Shown here in pieces: positions 23,974 through 34,276 of a DNA stretch of 64,000 nt. Under the pieces are notes generated by a model. The model searched no databases, was not told the DNA's origin, and saw nothing but the letters and a program-made list of their open reading frames with translations. The translations under genes and the position numbers were made by a program. The first letter of the stretch is position 1. Every line of letters begins with the position of its first letter. The DNA lies in contig JARUPY010000493.1 in assembly GCA_029817715.1 (NCBI GenBank), positions 191,001-255,000 of the forward strand, written 5' to 3'. The stretch is from Melastoma dodecandrum. Its lineage: Eukaryota > Streptophyta > Magnoliopsida > Myrtales > Melastomataceae.

Positions 23974-25092
23974 ATGGAGGATTCCGGTTGTTTGATGGAG
24001 GATCTCTCACTTGGCCACCAACTCGCTCAACAGCTCCACCAACTCCTCCACTCCTCATCCCCGCCAACAGAGACGCACCAGCTCCTGCTCCAGAGAATCC
24101 TCTCCTGTTACGACCGGCTTCTCTTTTCCCTCATCGCCCCTGATTCCCCTTCCTATCCCTCCTCCTCCTCGGCCAACCGCCGTGTCGGAGGCTCCTCCTC
24201 CAAGAGGAAGAGGTATTTGAATCCTACCGGAGCTTTGGTCCCCTCATGTTTCTGTGGGTCTAGCCTGTTTACTCCGCCGAAAATTGCAGGAAGGATGAGT
24301 ACGATAGGACACAAGTGGTGAGGGTGGGAAGCACGGGAGAAGGTCTCCTGGAGGAGGACGGTTTTAGCTGGAGGAAGTATGGGCAGAAACAGATTCTTGG
24401 CGCTAAATATCCAAGGTGAGGTTACTCTCTGTCTCTTTTTAATATAAATGGACAGCCACAATCCATTCTCTCTGGGGTCACAATCACAGTCAATTATCAT
24501 CCTCCCTTTCTCTGTCACGTTTGGTTAAATAGTCCACCAGAAAATGACTCTTGTAGCATGGGACAAAAATAAGAAAGAGGGGTTGTGTTGGTCTCAATCT
24601 CATTGCTATAGAATACCTGGCAGGGGATACTTCAGATGCACCCATCGACCTGTCCAGGGTTGCCTAGCAACGAAGAAGGTCCAGAGGTCAGACGAAGAAC
24701 CTTCCGTCTTCGAGGTCACTTACCACGGCCGGCACACTTGCATCCCTCCCGTTTCGACAAAACGGGCCGATCAGGACACCCCAACGGTGGTGCCTCCTTT
24801 GTCCGCCCATGATGACGTTAAGGCTCCGCGTCCGCAGATGGATGTGAAGGAACACATGTTCCCTCCTTCCTCATTCTTGGAGCCGCATCCTCCACAAATA
24901 ATGGAAGCCTGGGAAGAGCAGGGCACTTTGTTGGACGAATTTGATTTCGACATCCATCTAGGCATGCAGGAGCAGACGGCCGAGTCCGATCCAGCGGATA
25001 TCTTCTTGGCCGACTCGGTGATTGTCTTCCCACTGACGGAGCTGAGTTTCGATCAGGACCTCCCATTTGACGACCCGGAATTTTTCTCGTGA
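23974..25092 (+). CDS. Group III WRKY transcription factor
   Basis: Three exons, 23974-24212, 24290-24415 and 24624-25092, join in frame to a 277-residue protein; all junctions are GT/AG. The single WRKY domain carries WRKYGQK at residues 107-113. Its zinc finger is Cys127-x7-Cys135-x23-His159-x-Cys161, the C2HC pattern that defines group III. The second intron falls in the Pro-Arg codon before the zinc strands, the conserved group III position. The N-terminus has Leu-rich heptads (LGHQLAQQLHQLLH) and a basic KRKRK stretch, a likely nuclear signal. The acidic C-terminal tail (LLDEFDFDIH) could activate transcription. It most resembles the WRKY41/46/53 branch, which acts in defence and senescence. 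An in-frame upstream ATG at 23944 could add ten residues; 23974 was chosen because MEDSG fits the family better. Confidence 0.93.
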
Positions 25093-26902
25093 AGCAAGCT
25101 GATCTCGAAGAAGCAAGCTCGTTGAATGATAAGAGTAGCTGAAGAGACATTAACCACGGTTACTAATAGTAGAGCACGTTCTTCAATGTACCACGAGGTG
25201 TATCTTATTCTAAGTAAAACACAATCACTTCTTTTATTGGGCCCAAAGGATCTTTAAGGTGTGTTGTTGTGTTGGGCTGTGTCAGTGAAAGTCTTATATA
25301 TATATATAATATATATATATACATTTGCAGCCTGATATCAAGGAAAGCATCAAAAACTTGGATGGCGGGAGAAAGAGTACATGCGATAGATAGCCCGAGA
25401 TACATATTTTACACGATGCGTGCCATGAAAAAAAGTTAAAAAGGAAGAAGGTAGGGTTTTGGTTATAGTGTGTTTTCTAGGAATATCAAGTATGAGGTTA
25501 TTGTATATGTGATACGCGTGGGGTTTGATTTAAGCCAACGTTGTTCCTGCCCAACCTCCTCGTACGATTGATTGATTGATTGGTCCCGCCAACCAAAAGG
25601 AGGGGAAAAAAACGATGATGATGAAGTAATTAATTTAATAGTAGGAGGATCCATGGGCTTTCGTTTTATGGTGTTTCACTTGATGATGATCCCCTAAAGT
25701 GTAATCAAAACAACAATAAGTTGTTGTGATCAGTAAGTTGCTTACGCAGTGATGACAAACATGGTACGCCCTCTTCGAACCTCGGGACTTGGAACGAGAC
25801 AAAAGGAAAGAGTTTTTTTTTGGGAGGAGGGGGTGTGGGGGACTTAATGCGCAATTATTGTGGGGGGGTGTTAGGTTTAGGAGGATCGAGAGAGTCCAGG
25901 GCCAAAATGATTCATCATGCTCTCTCTATCCACTCCCAACTACTTCCGAAAAGGAGGTTTGTAATTATTCTTGACAACCCAACTAAACTAACACCATTTA
26001 AAATTATAGTTTCGACAAAATCAAGAAACGTTTATATCATCAGATGCCGGAAGGTCGGTACCACCCCCCCCCCCTCCCCCTTCGGGGCAGCCCGACATAT
26101 ACAGCTTGTTTGGAGTTCCCAGTGAGAAACGTTTTTCTGGTTCCTTCATCGTTCATTCCTAATTGCAAAAAGGCAAAAAAAAAAGTATGTATACTTGGTG
26201 ACCGGGCACCGTCACTTTTGTCCCACAGTTGGAAATTTTCAAAAAGGGGCAGCGCAGCAGTCCCCACCCACCTATTCCCCCACACACGTGTTAGTCACGT
26301 CGTATTAGTGTACGTACAAAATTTCTAGGTGATTCAAACTTAATAAAATTAATTATTGTCGTTTTACAAAATATGAATTATATAATGCAGAAGATTCTCC
26401 AACTCCATGGGTGTCCTCAACCTCAAGTCCCCCCACCCCCCCCCCCCCACACACCAATTTGTTATTGTTAACAGCAAAGGAGGGAAAGCGTCCGTCCAAC
26501 CCACATGTCTTTCTAGATTTTGATTTTTCTTTTTTAAAAGAAAAGAAATCAATCAATCAATCGTTCATTGACCGACGGAGACTGAAAGGAGGAGGGGTTG
26601 TGCACTGCTCTCGTCACCACCACAATCATAATCCATTATTTATCTACATCATTCAGGACAAAAATGTTTTATACCCAATCCCCTATTCTATTATCAACGA
26701 ACATTAACACCACCACATGTACACGAACGAACATGGTTTGCTTCTAGGAGGGGGAGGAGGAGACGTGATTTTATTTGACAAATATTACAATACCCAAAAA
26801 AAAAAGAAAAAAATACAAACATCAAGCATCCCCACAAACTCTTCTACTTTTTTTAACCCTCCTAAAAATATTATTATCCTTAGGACAAGTGACATTTATT
26901 TT
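25093..26902. other. Convergent intergenic region between WRKY and UGT genes
   Basis: About 1.8 kb holding the 3' ends of two converging genes. It contains a TA repeat at about 25296-25320, short ATTG repeats near 25565-25582 and 26545-26560, and C-runs near 26065 and 26436. No ORF, RNA gene or transposon that I can support. Confidence 0.6.
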
Positions 26903-28378
26903 TCAAGTGGAGGAAGCGGTGGCGGAGGCCAGGAGGAGGCGACGGACAACCTGGGCAAGTGCCTTGGTGGAGGAACCATCCTCCGACAGAACCTTGGAAG
27001 CGGCGTGCTTCAGGTCCTTCATCCTATTCCTCACCACCTTCCCTTCCTCCCCTTCCATCAGCCCCCTCACCACCCTCTCTATCTCCCCCCTCCTCACCAC
27101 CCCACTCTCCCCCTCCGCCCCCGCCCTCAGCGCCACCTTTATGTCCCTCGTCAGCAGCGCCGCGTTCATCTTCTGCTCCGCATACAGCGGCCACGCTATC
27201 AGCGGCACCCCGTTCACCACGCTCTCCAGCGTCGAGTTCCACCCACAATGCGTTAGGAACCCTCCCGTCGACCCGTGGGCTAGCACCTGCGCCTGGGGTG
27301 CCCACGACGCCACCACCAGCCCCCTCTCCTTGGTTCTCTCGAGGAACCCACTCGGCAGGAACTCCAACGGCTCCCTCTGCCCGTTGTTCACGCTGAAGTA
27401 GGTGGCGTTGGCAACTGTATCGTTGGGGCTCCTCACCACCCAGAGGAACCTCTGTCCGCTCATCTCCAGACCATGCGCCAGCTCGTCCATCTGCTCCGTA
27501 GACAGGGTCCCGCCGCTCCCGAAAGAGGCGTATAGCACCGAGCCATGAGGCTGCTCGTCCAACCACTTGAGGCACTCCGAGGACTTGCCGTTGTCCGCAG
27601 AGGAGGGCGGCTCCATGTTCACCAGAGGTCCGACGGGGTAGACAGGAGGGAGGCTCGGATTGTCTCCCAGGAGGTATTTGAGGGGGCCGGGCTCGAGCTC
27701 CTCGAAGCTGTTCTCGAGGATGCCCTGGGCAAGGGGGTAGCGCTTGGTATGATGGAGGACCCACCTATAAGCCTCATCCTTGCGATCCTGAACAGGGTCG
27801 AGAAGCTCGGAGCCGAGGAGAGGGATGCAGCCGGGGATGCGGACGGGTTGAGTCATCTCCCAGTACTCGCAGTCCACGGATCGGTCGAGGGTGGGAAGGT
27901 AAAAGAAGAGGGAGAGGGCGGTGGCGGTGGAAGGGAAGAAAATATAAGGGGGGATATTGAATTCACGGGAGACATCAAAGGCGTCGGTGCCGAAGAGGTC
28001 GACGAAGAGGGCGAGCAGGGTGGTGGAGCGGGAGAGGGAGGAGAGGGAGGAGCGGAGGGAGGGGAGGGAGCGGGAGACGGTGAGGGAGATGATGGTCTCG
28101 ATGCGGGAGTCGGGGGGGAGGTCGTGGAAGGAGACAGGGGGGAGGAAGGTGTAGGAGAAGGTGGAGGTGGGGAGGGAGCGGAGGAGGGACTCCTGGGGTT
28201 TGGAAGGGGAGCCGTCGTTAGGGATGAGGAAGCAGACCTTGAGGCCAAGATGATGGCGGACCAGCCTCTTGGAGAGCTCAACCAGTGGGATGAGGTGTCC
28301 CATCCCTGGGGAGGGGAGTATGACCACCGTGTGCTCCCTCTCCCCTGCCTCTGCCTGACCCATAGACATATCTGCCAT
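26903..28378 (-). CDS. UDP-glycosyltransferase, UGT72B-like (hydroquinone/monolignol glucosyltransferase type)
   Basis: Intronless, 491 residues from the ATG at 28378, a normal family 1 UGT length. The N-terminal acceptor half has LPSPGMGHLIPLVE with the catalytic His28, and the partner Asp127 in FVDLFGTDAF. The C-terminal half carries a complete 44-residue PSPG sugar-donor box at about residues 359-402. It opens WAPQAQVLAH, contains HCGWNSTLE and ends with Gln, the residue favouring UDP-glucose. The following KMNAALL, EGEEGK and STKAL stretches resemble UGT72B, which glucosylates phenolics such as hydroquinone, chlorinated phenols and monolignol precursors in the cytosol. The exact acceptor cannot be read from sequence. 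Two further Met codons lie at residues 4 and 6, so the start may shift slightly. The gene is very GC-rich, which opens long false frames on the other strand. Confidence 0.92.
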   Translation of the reverse strand: MADMSMGQAEAGEREHTVVILPSPGMGHLIPLVELSKRLVRHHLGLKVCFLIPNDGSPSKPQESLLRSLPTSTFSYTFLPPVSFHDLPPDSRIETIISLTVSRSLPSLRSSLSSLSRSTTLLALFVDLFGTDAFDVSREFNIPPYIFFPSTATALSLFFYLPTLDRSVDCEYWEMTQPVRIPGCIPLLGSELLDPVQDRKDEAYRWVLHHTKRYPLAQGILENSFEELEPGPLKYLLGDNPSLPPVYPVGPLVNMEPPSSADNGKSSECLKWLDEQPHGSVLYASFGSGGTLSTEQMDELAHGLEMSGQRFLWVVRSPNDTVANATYFSVNNGQREPLEFLPSGFLERTKERGLVVASWAPQAQVLAHGSTGGFLTHCGWNSTLESVVNGVPLIAWPLYAEQKMNAALLTRDIKVALRAGAEGESGVVRRGEIERVVRGLMEGEEGKVVRNRMKDLKHAASKVLSEDGSSTKALAQVVRRLLLASATASST

Positions 28379-28530
28379 CACACCCACCTTCTTCTTCTTC
28401 TTCTTCTTCTTCGACTTGTACAAACCAATAGGCAATTTAACCCACAGCTGCCACCACCAAAGGGAATTTGCCCTCCCAGCTTCCTCTTTTTTTTTTTCTT
28501 TGAGGATTGAGAGGGGAAATGAGGTGGGGA

Positions 28531-28536
28531 TTTATA
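28531..28536 (-). promoter_or_regulatory. Probable TATA box of the UGT gene
   Basis: TATAAA on the minus strand about 155 bp upstream of the ATG, within ATGTATAAATCC. Position and context suit a plant core promoter; the transcript would carry a leader of roughly 120 bp. Confidence 0.55.
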
Positions 28537-29099
28537 CATAAACCATATATGGGATTGAGATTACAAAGCAGGGTTTTTTCTCCTTTTCATTTTTTTTTTT
28601 GGGGGGTGTGTGATGAAATAATAGTCAAAGGGATGGAGGAGAGGAGGACATGTCCAGATGGGTCTGGGTTTGTCCCAATTCACGTGTTTTTTAAATAATT
28701 CTTCCCTAAATCAAATAACATATCCCCCCTCCCTCCCTCTTCTCCTCCTTCATTTTTCTTTTTCTTTTTGTTTTGGCTGTTTTAGCTCGCTCGCTCTACC
28801 AAAAAAAAAAAGTTTCGAGACTCTTTTGTTTTTATGCGAATAGAAAATAACTGGGTACGTAAAGAAAAAAGGAGAAACAAAAGAAAAAGGAGAAGAAGAA
28901 GAAGAAATGCAGGCTAAAGAAATTGTAAGATTGGATCCGTAGAGGGATGAGTCTCCTCCTCCCAATCCCTCACGTGGGAACAAATGTCATCATGCATAGC
29001 TCAACGACTGCGTCATCGTCATCAACCCACCCAACCCACTTGTCTCCCACACTTTCCTCCCATCTCCATTGGTCTCCTCTACCTCGCTGGCTGGCAAAT

Positions 29100-29640
29100 A
29101 AATGAGTTGAAATTGTGTTTGGCCCGAATTTGAGTATAACAATTGATAGTAAAGTAGATTTAAGGAAAATTTAATTTATCAAATTAATTGATAGGAGGAT
29201 TCTTCTATTTAACCCGATTAATTCATGCAAATTATTCTATTAGGATAATTTAATTTTATGATAATTTTAAGATAATATTTTACAAGTAAAAAATCATATG
29301 AAAATTGAAGATAACCGTGAAAGAAAAATTTGAAGATATAAAATAACAGTCATTAAAGATTCTTTATAAATAGAAGACATTATCAAAAAATTAAGACATA
29401 GTTTTAAGGTAGAATCTCTTCACAATATTTAGAAATATTTGTAATAGTCTCTTTAAACACATAACAATGGAAGTAAATATTCTTATTTACGTAATTGTGT
29501 TTTTGAACGTCGACGACCACGTTTCTTTAACCCTTTTAGTTTTAGTTACATCGTGATGTATTTCGTTTAGAGTTTCCTAACTCATACGGCTCACAATTCT
29601 TGTGGTATCCCGTTTTTTAAATCTACGTCGAACTAATTGG
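29100..29640 (+). repeat. Possible degraded LTR or solo LTR remnant
   Basis: The order of signals is like a plant Copia/TRIM LTR: an AT-rich stretch, a TATA-like TTTATAAATAGAAGACATTATC near 29365, then a conserved-looking TGTTTTTGAACGTCGACGACC and GTATTTCGTTTAGAGTTTCC. No paired repeat or target duplication was found here, so the call is tentative. Confidence 0.3.
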
Positions 29641-29840
29641 GTGGACGACGACGACACAACGTGGAAGCGACTTTCAGTTTTTAAACCACACTTCCAATCC
29701 TCGAGAAGAAGAGGAGGGTCAACAACGTGTAAATCTAGAAAAGGCCAGGGAAGAGGGGGATGATGCTCGGTTTAACCAATAATAAGAATTTTAGGTGAGC
29801 AGAGTCGATTGCAAATCTCCTGTCCTCTCAGAGTCTATGG

Positions 29841-29841
<1 letters not shown>

Positions 29842-29876
<35 letters not shown>
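29842..29876. repeat. (CT)n microsatellite
   Basis: About 17 uninterrupted CT units. Confidence 0.95.
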
Positions 29877-29883
<7 letters not shown>

Positions 29884-30630
29884 GCGGGAATCGGATCGGA
29901 TCCAAGATTATTACTCTTTTTAAATCATTTCGTACCAAACTGATCGAGAAGAGAAGAGACTCTCAATCAACAACAACAACAATAGAACAAGATGGGGACA
30001 TGGAACGTGCATTTGAGGACTGACTTTATTTTTTCCTTATGGATCCTGCAGTCTTTATTTATTAGCCTAATTGCTTTTAAATCGCTATTTAAAAAGCTAA
30101 CTTTTATGTGCACTTCGGGGTAAAACGGATAAAGTCGTCGCACAATAACTTGAATGACTCGAGAATTTTTTTTGAGTTCTTTTTGTAGGCCAAAGCTTTT
30201 ATTTCAAACATGTTCTTTTAAGAATCTTAAGTCAATCCAAAATCACTGTTTAACTTTACAGAACAATTGTTCATTTACAAAACCTAAATACAACTCCCAT
30301 GTGACAGAACAAAACTCGAATAGGATTTGTTCTTGTTGATCTCCAATCCCAACTCAATATTATTCATTTCACGTAGTCAAATATATTTTTTAAAAATTTA
30401 AAAAATCACAAATCTTGTATCTTAGTTCATGACGTAGGTCACCCAAAATTACTAGAAAGCCAGGTAAGGTAAGGTAACAATTCAAACGATTTGGTGACTG
30501 GATGAATGAATGTTGTTCTTTATGCAGAGCGCCAAAACTACCCTACCTAGTCATCTCGACAGTGGCACCAACCTGATAAGACTCCGCCCAAATTCGTTGA
30601 CAACGAGTAGTATTCAGATCGTGTTGTCGA

Positions 30631-30652
30631 GTGTGTGTGTGTGTGTGTGTGT
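30631..30652. repeat. (GT)n microsatellite
   Basis: About eleven GT units. Confidence 0.95.
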
Positions 30653-30921
30653 CATTGTCTAATGCTGGTCTTTTTGAGAAGAAGGTCTAATCACTCATTT
30701 ATTCTGGAACCATTAGATATTTAGTCTAATGTCGGGTGGAATGTAAGTATCTGTATTTGAATGCGAAGCTAATCCTTTGGCTAGGCCAGTAACTTTATAA
30801 GAATTATACCTTGGATGGATGTTGATCTTTAGATTGAATGAGACCCCCAACATTTTCTTGAAATAGAAACCACAAACAATCTAACCCAAGATTAAGCGGT
30901 GCTAATGATTAAATAAAAAAT

Positions 30922-33329
30922 CTAATACGCTTGACTAAAGTATCTGTTAACCACATTGTCGCACAATATCTGGAATACAGCCATGTTGTTTGGCCCCACG
31001 CATCTGGGAGTCTTGAACTGGCTGACTGCACTTCCCATCCCCAGGAAGTGTTCCAGCACCTTCTCAAATGTCCCTCTCCTTACCACTCTAAGCTCCAGTG
31101 CCCCTATCCCGTTGGTCCTGCGCGACCCCACGTATCCCGCATCCTCAAAGGATCTATCCAAGCAGTCGCAGCATTCCCTCATCACCTCCTCCCTCGCTAC
31201 CCCTTCCATCTCCCAGAATATCACATAGTGCCCGGGGCTCGTCGTCACATCCGCGTGGCTGGTGAAATCAACCACCTCCAGTCCTTCTCTGGCAGCTAAT
31301 ATACTGGAAGCAGCCTCCACGGCGAGCTGGAGATCCTTCTCGGTGTTCTTGTCTATGTTGATGCTGAGCACGAGGCTCTTCCTCCTAATGAATCGCAGTT
31401 CAGGGGTGGAGTTGTGGAAGCCCGTCACTTTGACGACATCCCCAAGCCTATACCGGTACAGCCCTGCAGTCGCAAAGACCACAAAGAGGTAACCACTAGT
31501 TTCAGCTAGAAGAATGCTTCGTTTGTCCGATTGCTATGATGACTGCTTGCAATTCCAATGGCCAATGCAGGTACTAATTGATAATTGGATAACGTTAAAT
31601 TATGCATGGGACCGGGCAACCAGCCATACTTTTGGTTTTGCTTAGAATTATAATATCCACGTATGCTCAATGATGCCAATGACTTTACCAGACGAGATGA
31701 TATTATTCAATGTTGTCGTTACCAGACACCATATTCATCCAATCACATATACGTTACTGGTTATTTTTCTAAACTCCGGTCATTGCAGGCGTCCTTTCTA
31801 GGCTATATTTCAAGGGGGTCATCGTTCCCTTTTCACTACTTATTTTCACAACGCGAAGAAAACAAAATTCCACCTCTGAAATCGATGTGCATGAAAGCGA
31901 AAGATACGCGAAGGAGGAGAATACCTGCGAAATTGGTGAGGACCACCTCGTACTCTTCCCCGGCCTTCACTTCAGTAAGTCCTACTGGCTCAGGCTCCTC
32001 TTCAGGGAAAGACAACTCCATCCTGCTGCTATCTCCCTCGGGGATTTCCTCAAATTTCATCGACCGAATGAACTCAAAGTAGCCTATGTTGGGAATGACC
32101 GCAAATGTTACCGACTCGGGAGGCAGTTTCGGGTTGATGTTCACGCCAATCCACCCTTCCGATGAACCGTAATCCGCGCTTAACAAGGGCAGCATCCCTG
32201 CATAGCGCCTTAGCTTCTTCGTGTATGGCTCCATCGACCCCGTCATGATGCCATACACGTATTTGGCATTTGGAAAGAGGGACGGTATCAGTCCGTGCCA
32301 ATTATTCAACCCCGAGCACTTCTCGTGGATCCAATCAGCCAGGTCGGGATTCGGTTTGAGCAGCCTCGACACAGCTTCCCGGATGGATGAAGCAGTGATC
32401 CTGTCACTGATTACCCCTCTTCGTATATCGTTGCACAGCTCTTCCCATACCTGCTCAAAGGTGCCAAAAGCATGCACGATGCTGTAGGCAAATGTCGAGG
32501 ACACAAACTGGATCTTGTCCCAGAAGAGAAGCCCGCACAGGAGATGGCAGTAGAGGGATTGATGGAAGTCTGGGCTGAATATGACTTCTTCCGGGCTACA
32601 GGCCTCTGACCGGATCGACTCCATCGCCGCCCTGTAATGATCAGAACGGAACACGTTGGTGGTCGCGGTTCCGGTAACAAGTCCACCCTTGGTCCTGAAC
32701 TGCTTGCTGCCGTAGATGAGCTGCAAGGCCTTCCCACTCCCAACCGGGTACTCTCTGCCATCAGGGCCAACGGTTAGCTTCATCGGTTATCGGGCACAAA
32801 CGGGGAATGCATCTATCTCATCCTCATTGGGGGATTCACCTGTTTCTGAAGGCAAAGGACGTTTTATAAATCTGCACGGTGTTGTCAATCAGGTCGTCAT
32901 TGAAAGGGACGAATTTCGGCTTTCCTTGGGTGGTTCCGGAGCTGAGGAAACAACCATGGATGAATCAGAGAGAGAGAGAGAGAGAGAGAGGATGTAAAAG
33001 AATGAAGAGGTTGTCCTAGTAAAGACACGAGATGAGGGGACTGTTTACCTCAACGAGATGGTAGTAATGGGTTTACCGGTAAGAATGGGGGAGGTATCTC
33101 CGTCTGCGATCCTCTGAATATAGTGTTGGATCTCCTTATGAGTAACAAGAGGGACACAGTCTCTGAAGCTCTCGGGATCCGTCCTTCCGTCGAGGCCGAG
33201 ACACTGCAAGTACTCGGAGTCCGCATTCGCCTCGAGAATGTCACGCAAGGTCTGGATTTGGACTTCCCTGGCATCACTGGTGATGGCCTCGAATTCATCG
33301 ATCACTCCGTCGACCGTCTCCCCCGGCAT
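30922..33329 (-). CDS. GH3.10: GH3 family acyl-acid-amido synthetase, GH3.10/DFL2-like
   Basis: Four exons on the minus strand, 33329-33049, 32941-32840, 32754-31925 and 31463-30922, join in frame to 584 residues with GT/AG junctions. GH3 enzymes adenylate a hormone acid with ATP and join it to an amino acid in the cytosol. The ATP phosphate loop is SSGTTQGKPK (residues 94-103). The second motif is YGSSEGW and the third YRYRLGDVV; IDKNTEKDLQLAVE and FKTPRCV complete the C-terminal domain. ITTISLSSGTTQGKPKFVPF, FSPDFHQSLYCHLL and AVSQFKTPRCVGP place it in group I beside JAR1/GH3.11, closest to GH3.10 (DFL2). Group I members make jasmonoyl-amino acids; GH3.10 has been reported to conjugate jasmonate in Arabidopsis. 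The substrate here is inferred from family. The ATG at 33329 (MPGETVDG) was chosen because upstream in-frame codons have no family similarity. Confidence 0.9.
32967..32990. repeat. (AG)n microsatellite in GH3.10 intron 1
   Basis: About twelve AG units, lying within the 107-bp first intron and close to its acceptor; it reads CT on the transcript, so it lengthens the pyrimidine tract before the acceptor. Confidence 0.9.
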
Positions 33330-34276
33330 ATTTGGCAAAAGATTATTATGAGAAAAAGTCAAGAGAGTAGTAATGAAAATGGGATCCGGTGTTATCAGAG
33401 GAATAGGAGGAAAGGGATACACGCGGGGGGATGCATGCACGCATGACTGACAGGTTGGATGAAACCTTTTGATCGAGAAGTCACACTTTTTTTGTTGGTG
33501 TTTATGCAGCAGCAGCAGAAGAAGAAGATCCTCCAGCAGTAGACATGCATGTCACACGCTCTTTTGGCTTTTTAAAGCGGCGGAGGAAGAGGAGGAGGAG
33601 GAGACTCGAGTATTACGGTTACTAAAATCCTGGTTTATTATTATTAAATTGATTAAGATTATCTTTTCTTTTTGTAGCCGGATAAGCTTTTTTGGCTGTT
33701 TCTCTGATTTTAAATTTAAACACCAAACCAAACGTGTCAGGTTTTTTTTTTATGTTATATAATGTATAATAAAAATCTCGAGTTTTGTTTTTGGATTAGA
33801 TATTTTAAATTCCTAAATGGGGTTTGTGCATTTAAGATTAAATCCTTAATTTAGTGACTGGGTATGATAATTGGGTGGAAATATGGGCCGGAGGGAGGGC
33901 CCAGTGTTGTTGTTTGTTAAAAGTCGCTATCGGGGGGGGGGGCGACGACTACTCGGACTTACGAAGGGACAGCCCAACCAAACCAATAAGGGGGCACGCA
34001 CGCACGCTGGGGCATGCTCCTCACTCTAGTTTAGGTCTTTCAAGTCAGTCCAAAAGAAAAAAGAAGAAGAATTCCAGATGCGAGAGGTGGTGTTGTACTA
34101 TAACAACCATTAACAGAAGAGCTTTTGTGCTTCTTAGGTTTTAGCGGCGGTGGTTGTAGGGGAGGGGAGGGAAGAGGATTGATTGTTCGAATAACACCTC
34201 CTTCTCTCTCCATTGATCGGATCGTTTCATTCCCTCGGCTGTTTTTCTCTTTTTGATCCATTCCCACTCTTTTGGA
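33330..34276. promoter_or_regulatory. Shared divergent promoter of GH3.10 (-) and ADNT1 (+)
   Basis: 947 bp separate the two start codons. The stretch contains a GGA-rich microsatellite near 33580-33602, AT-rich sequence at 33700-33860 and a run of eleven G at about 33932-33942. No further gene is supported. Confidence 0.65.

Larger units (their letters stand above)
28379..30921. other. Intergenic region between UGT and GH3.10
   Basis: About 2.5 kb with no supported gene. It contains the UGT promoter, a CT microsatellite, a GT microsatellite, an AT-rich block and a possible LTR remnant, listed separately where they can be defined. The GH3.10 transcript end lies at the right edge. Confidence 0.6.

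Noticed and set aside
27545..28510. 321-codon open frame on the plus strand across the UGT gene
   Set aside because: It is antisense to a GC-rich intronless gene with full UGT motifs; the translation is Gly/Glu-rich and low-complexity, as expected from third-position GC bias.
29100..29640. Full solo-LTR call with boundaries
   Set aside because: Signals look LTR-like but no TG/CA ends with flanking duplication could be fixed, so it was kept only as a low-confidence repeat.
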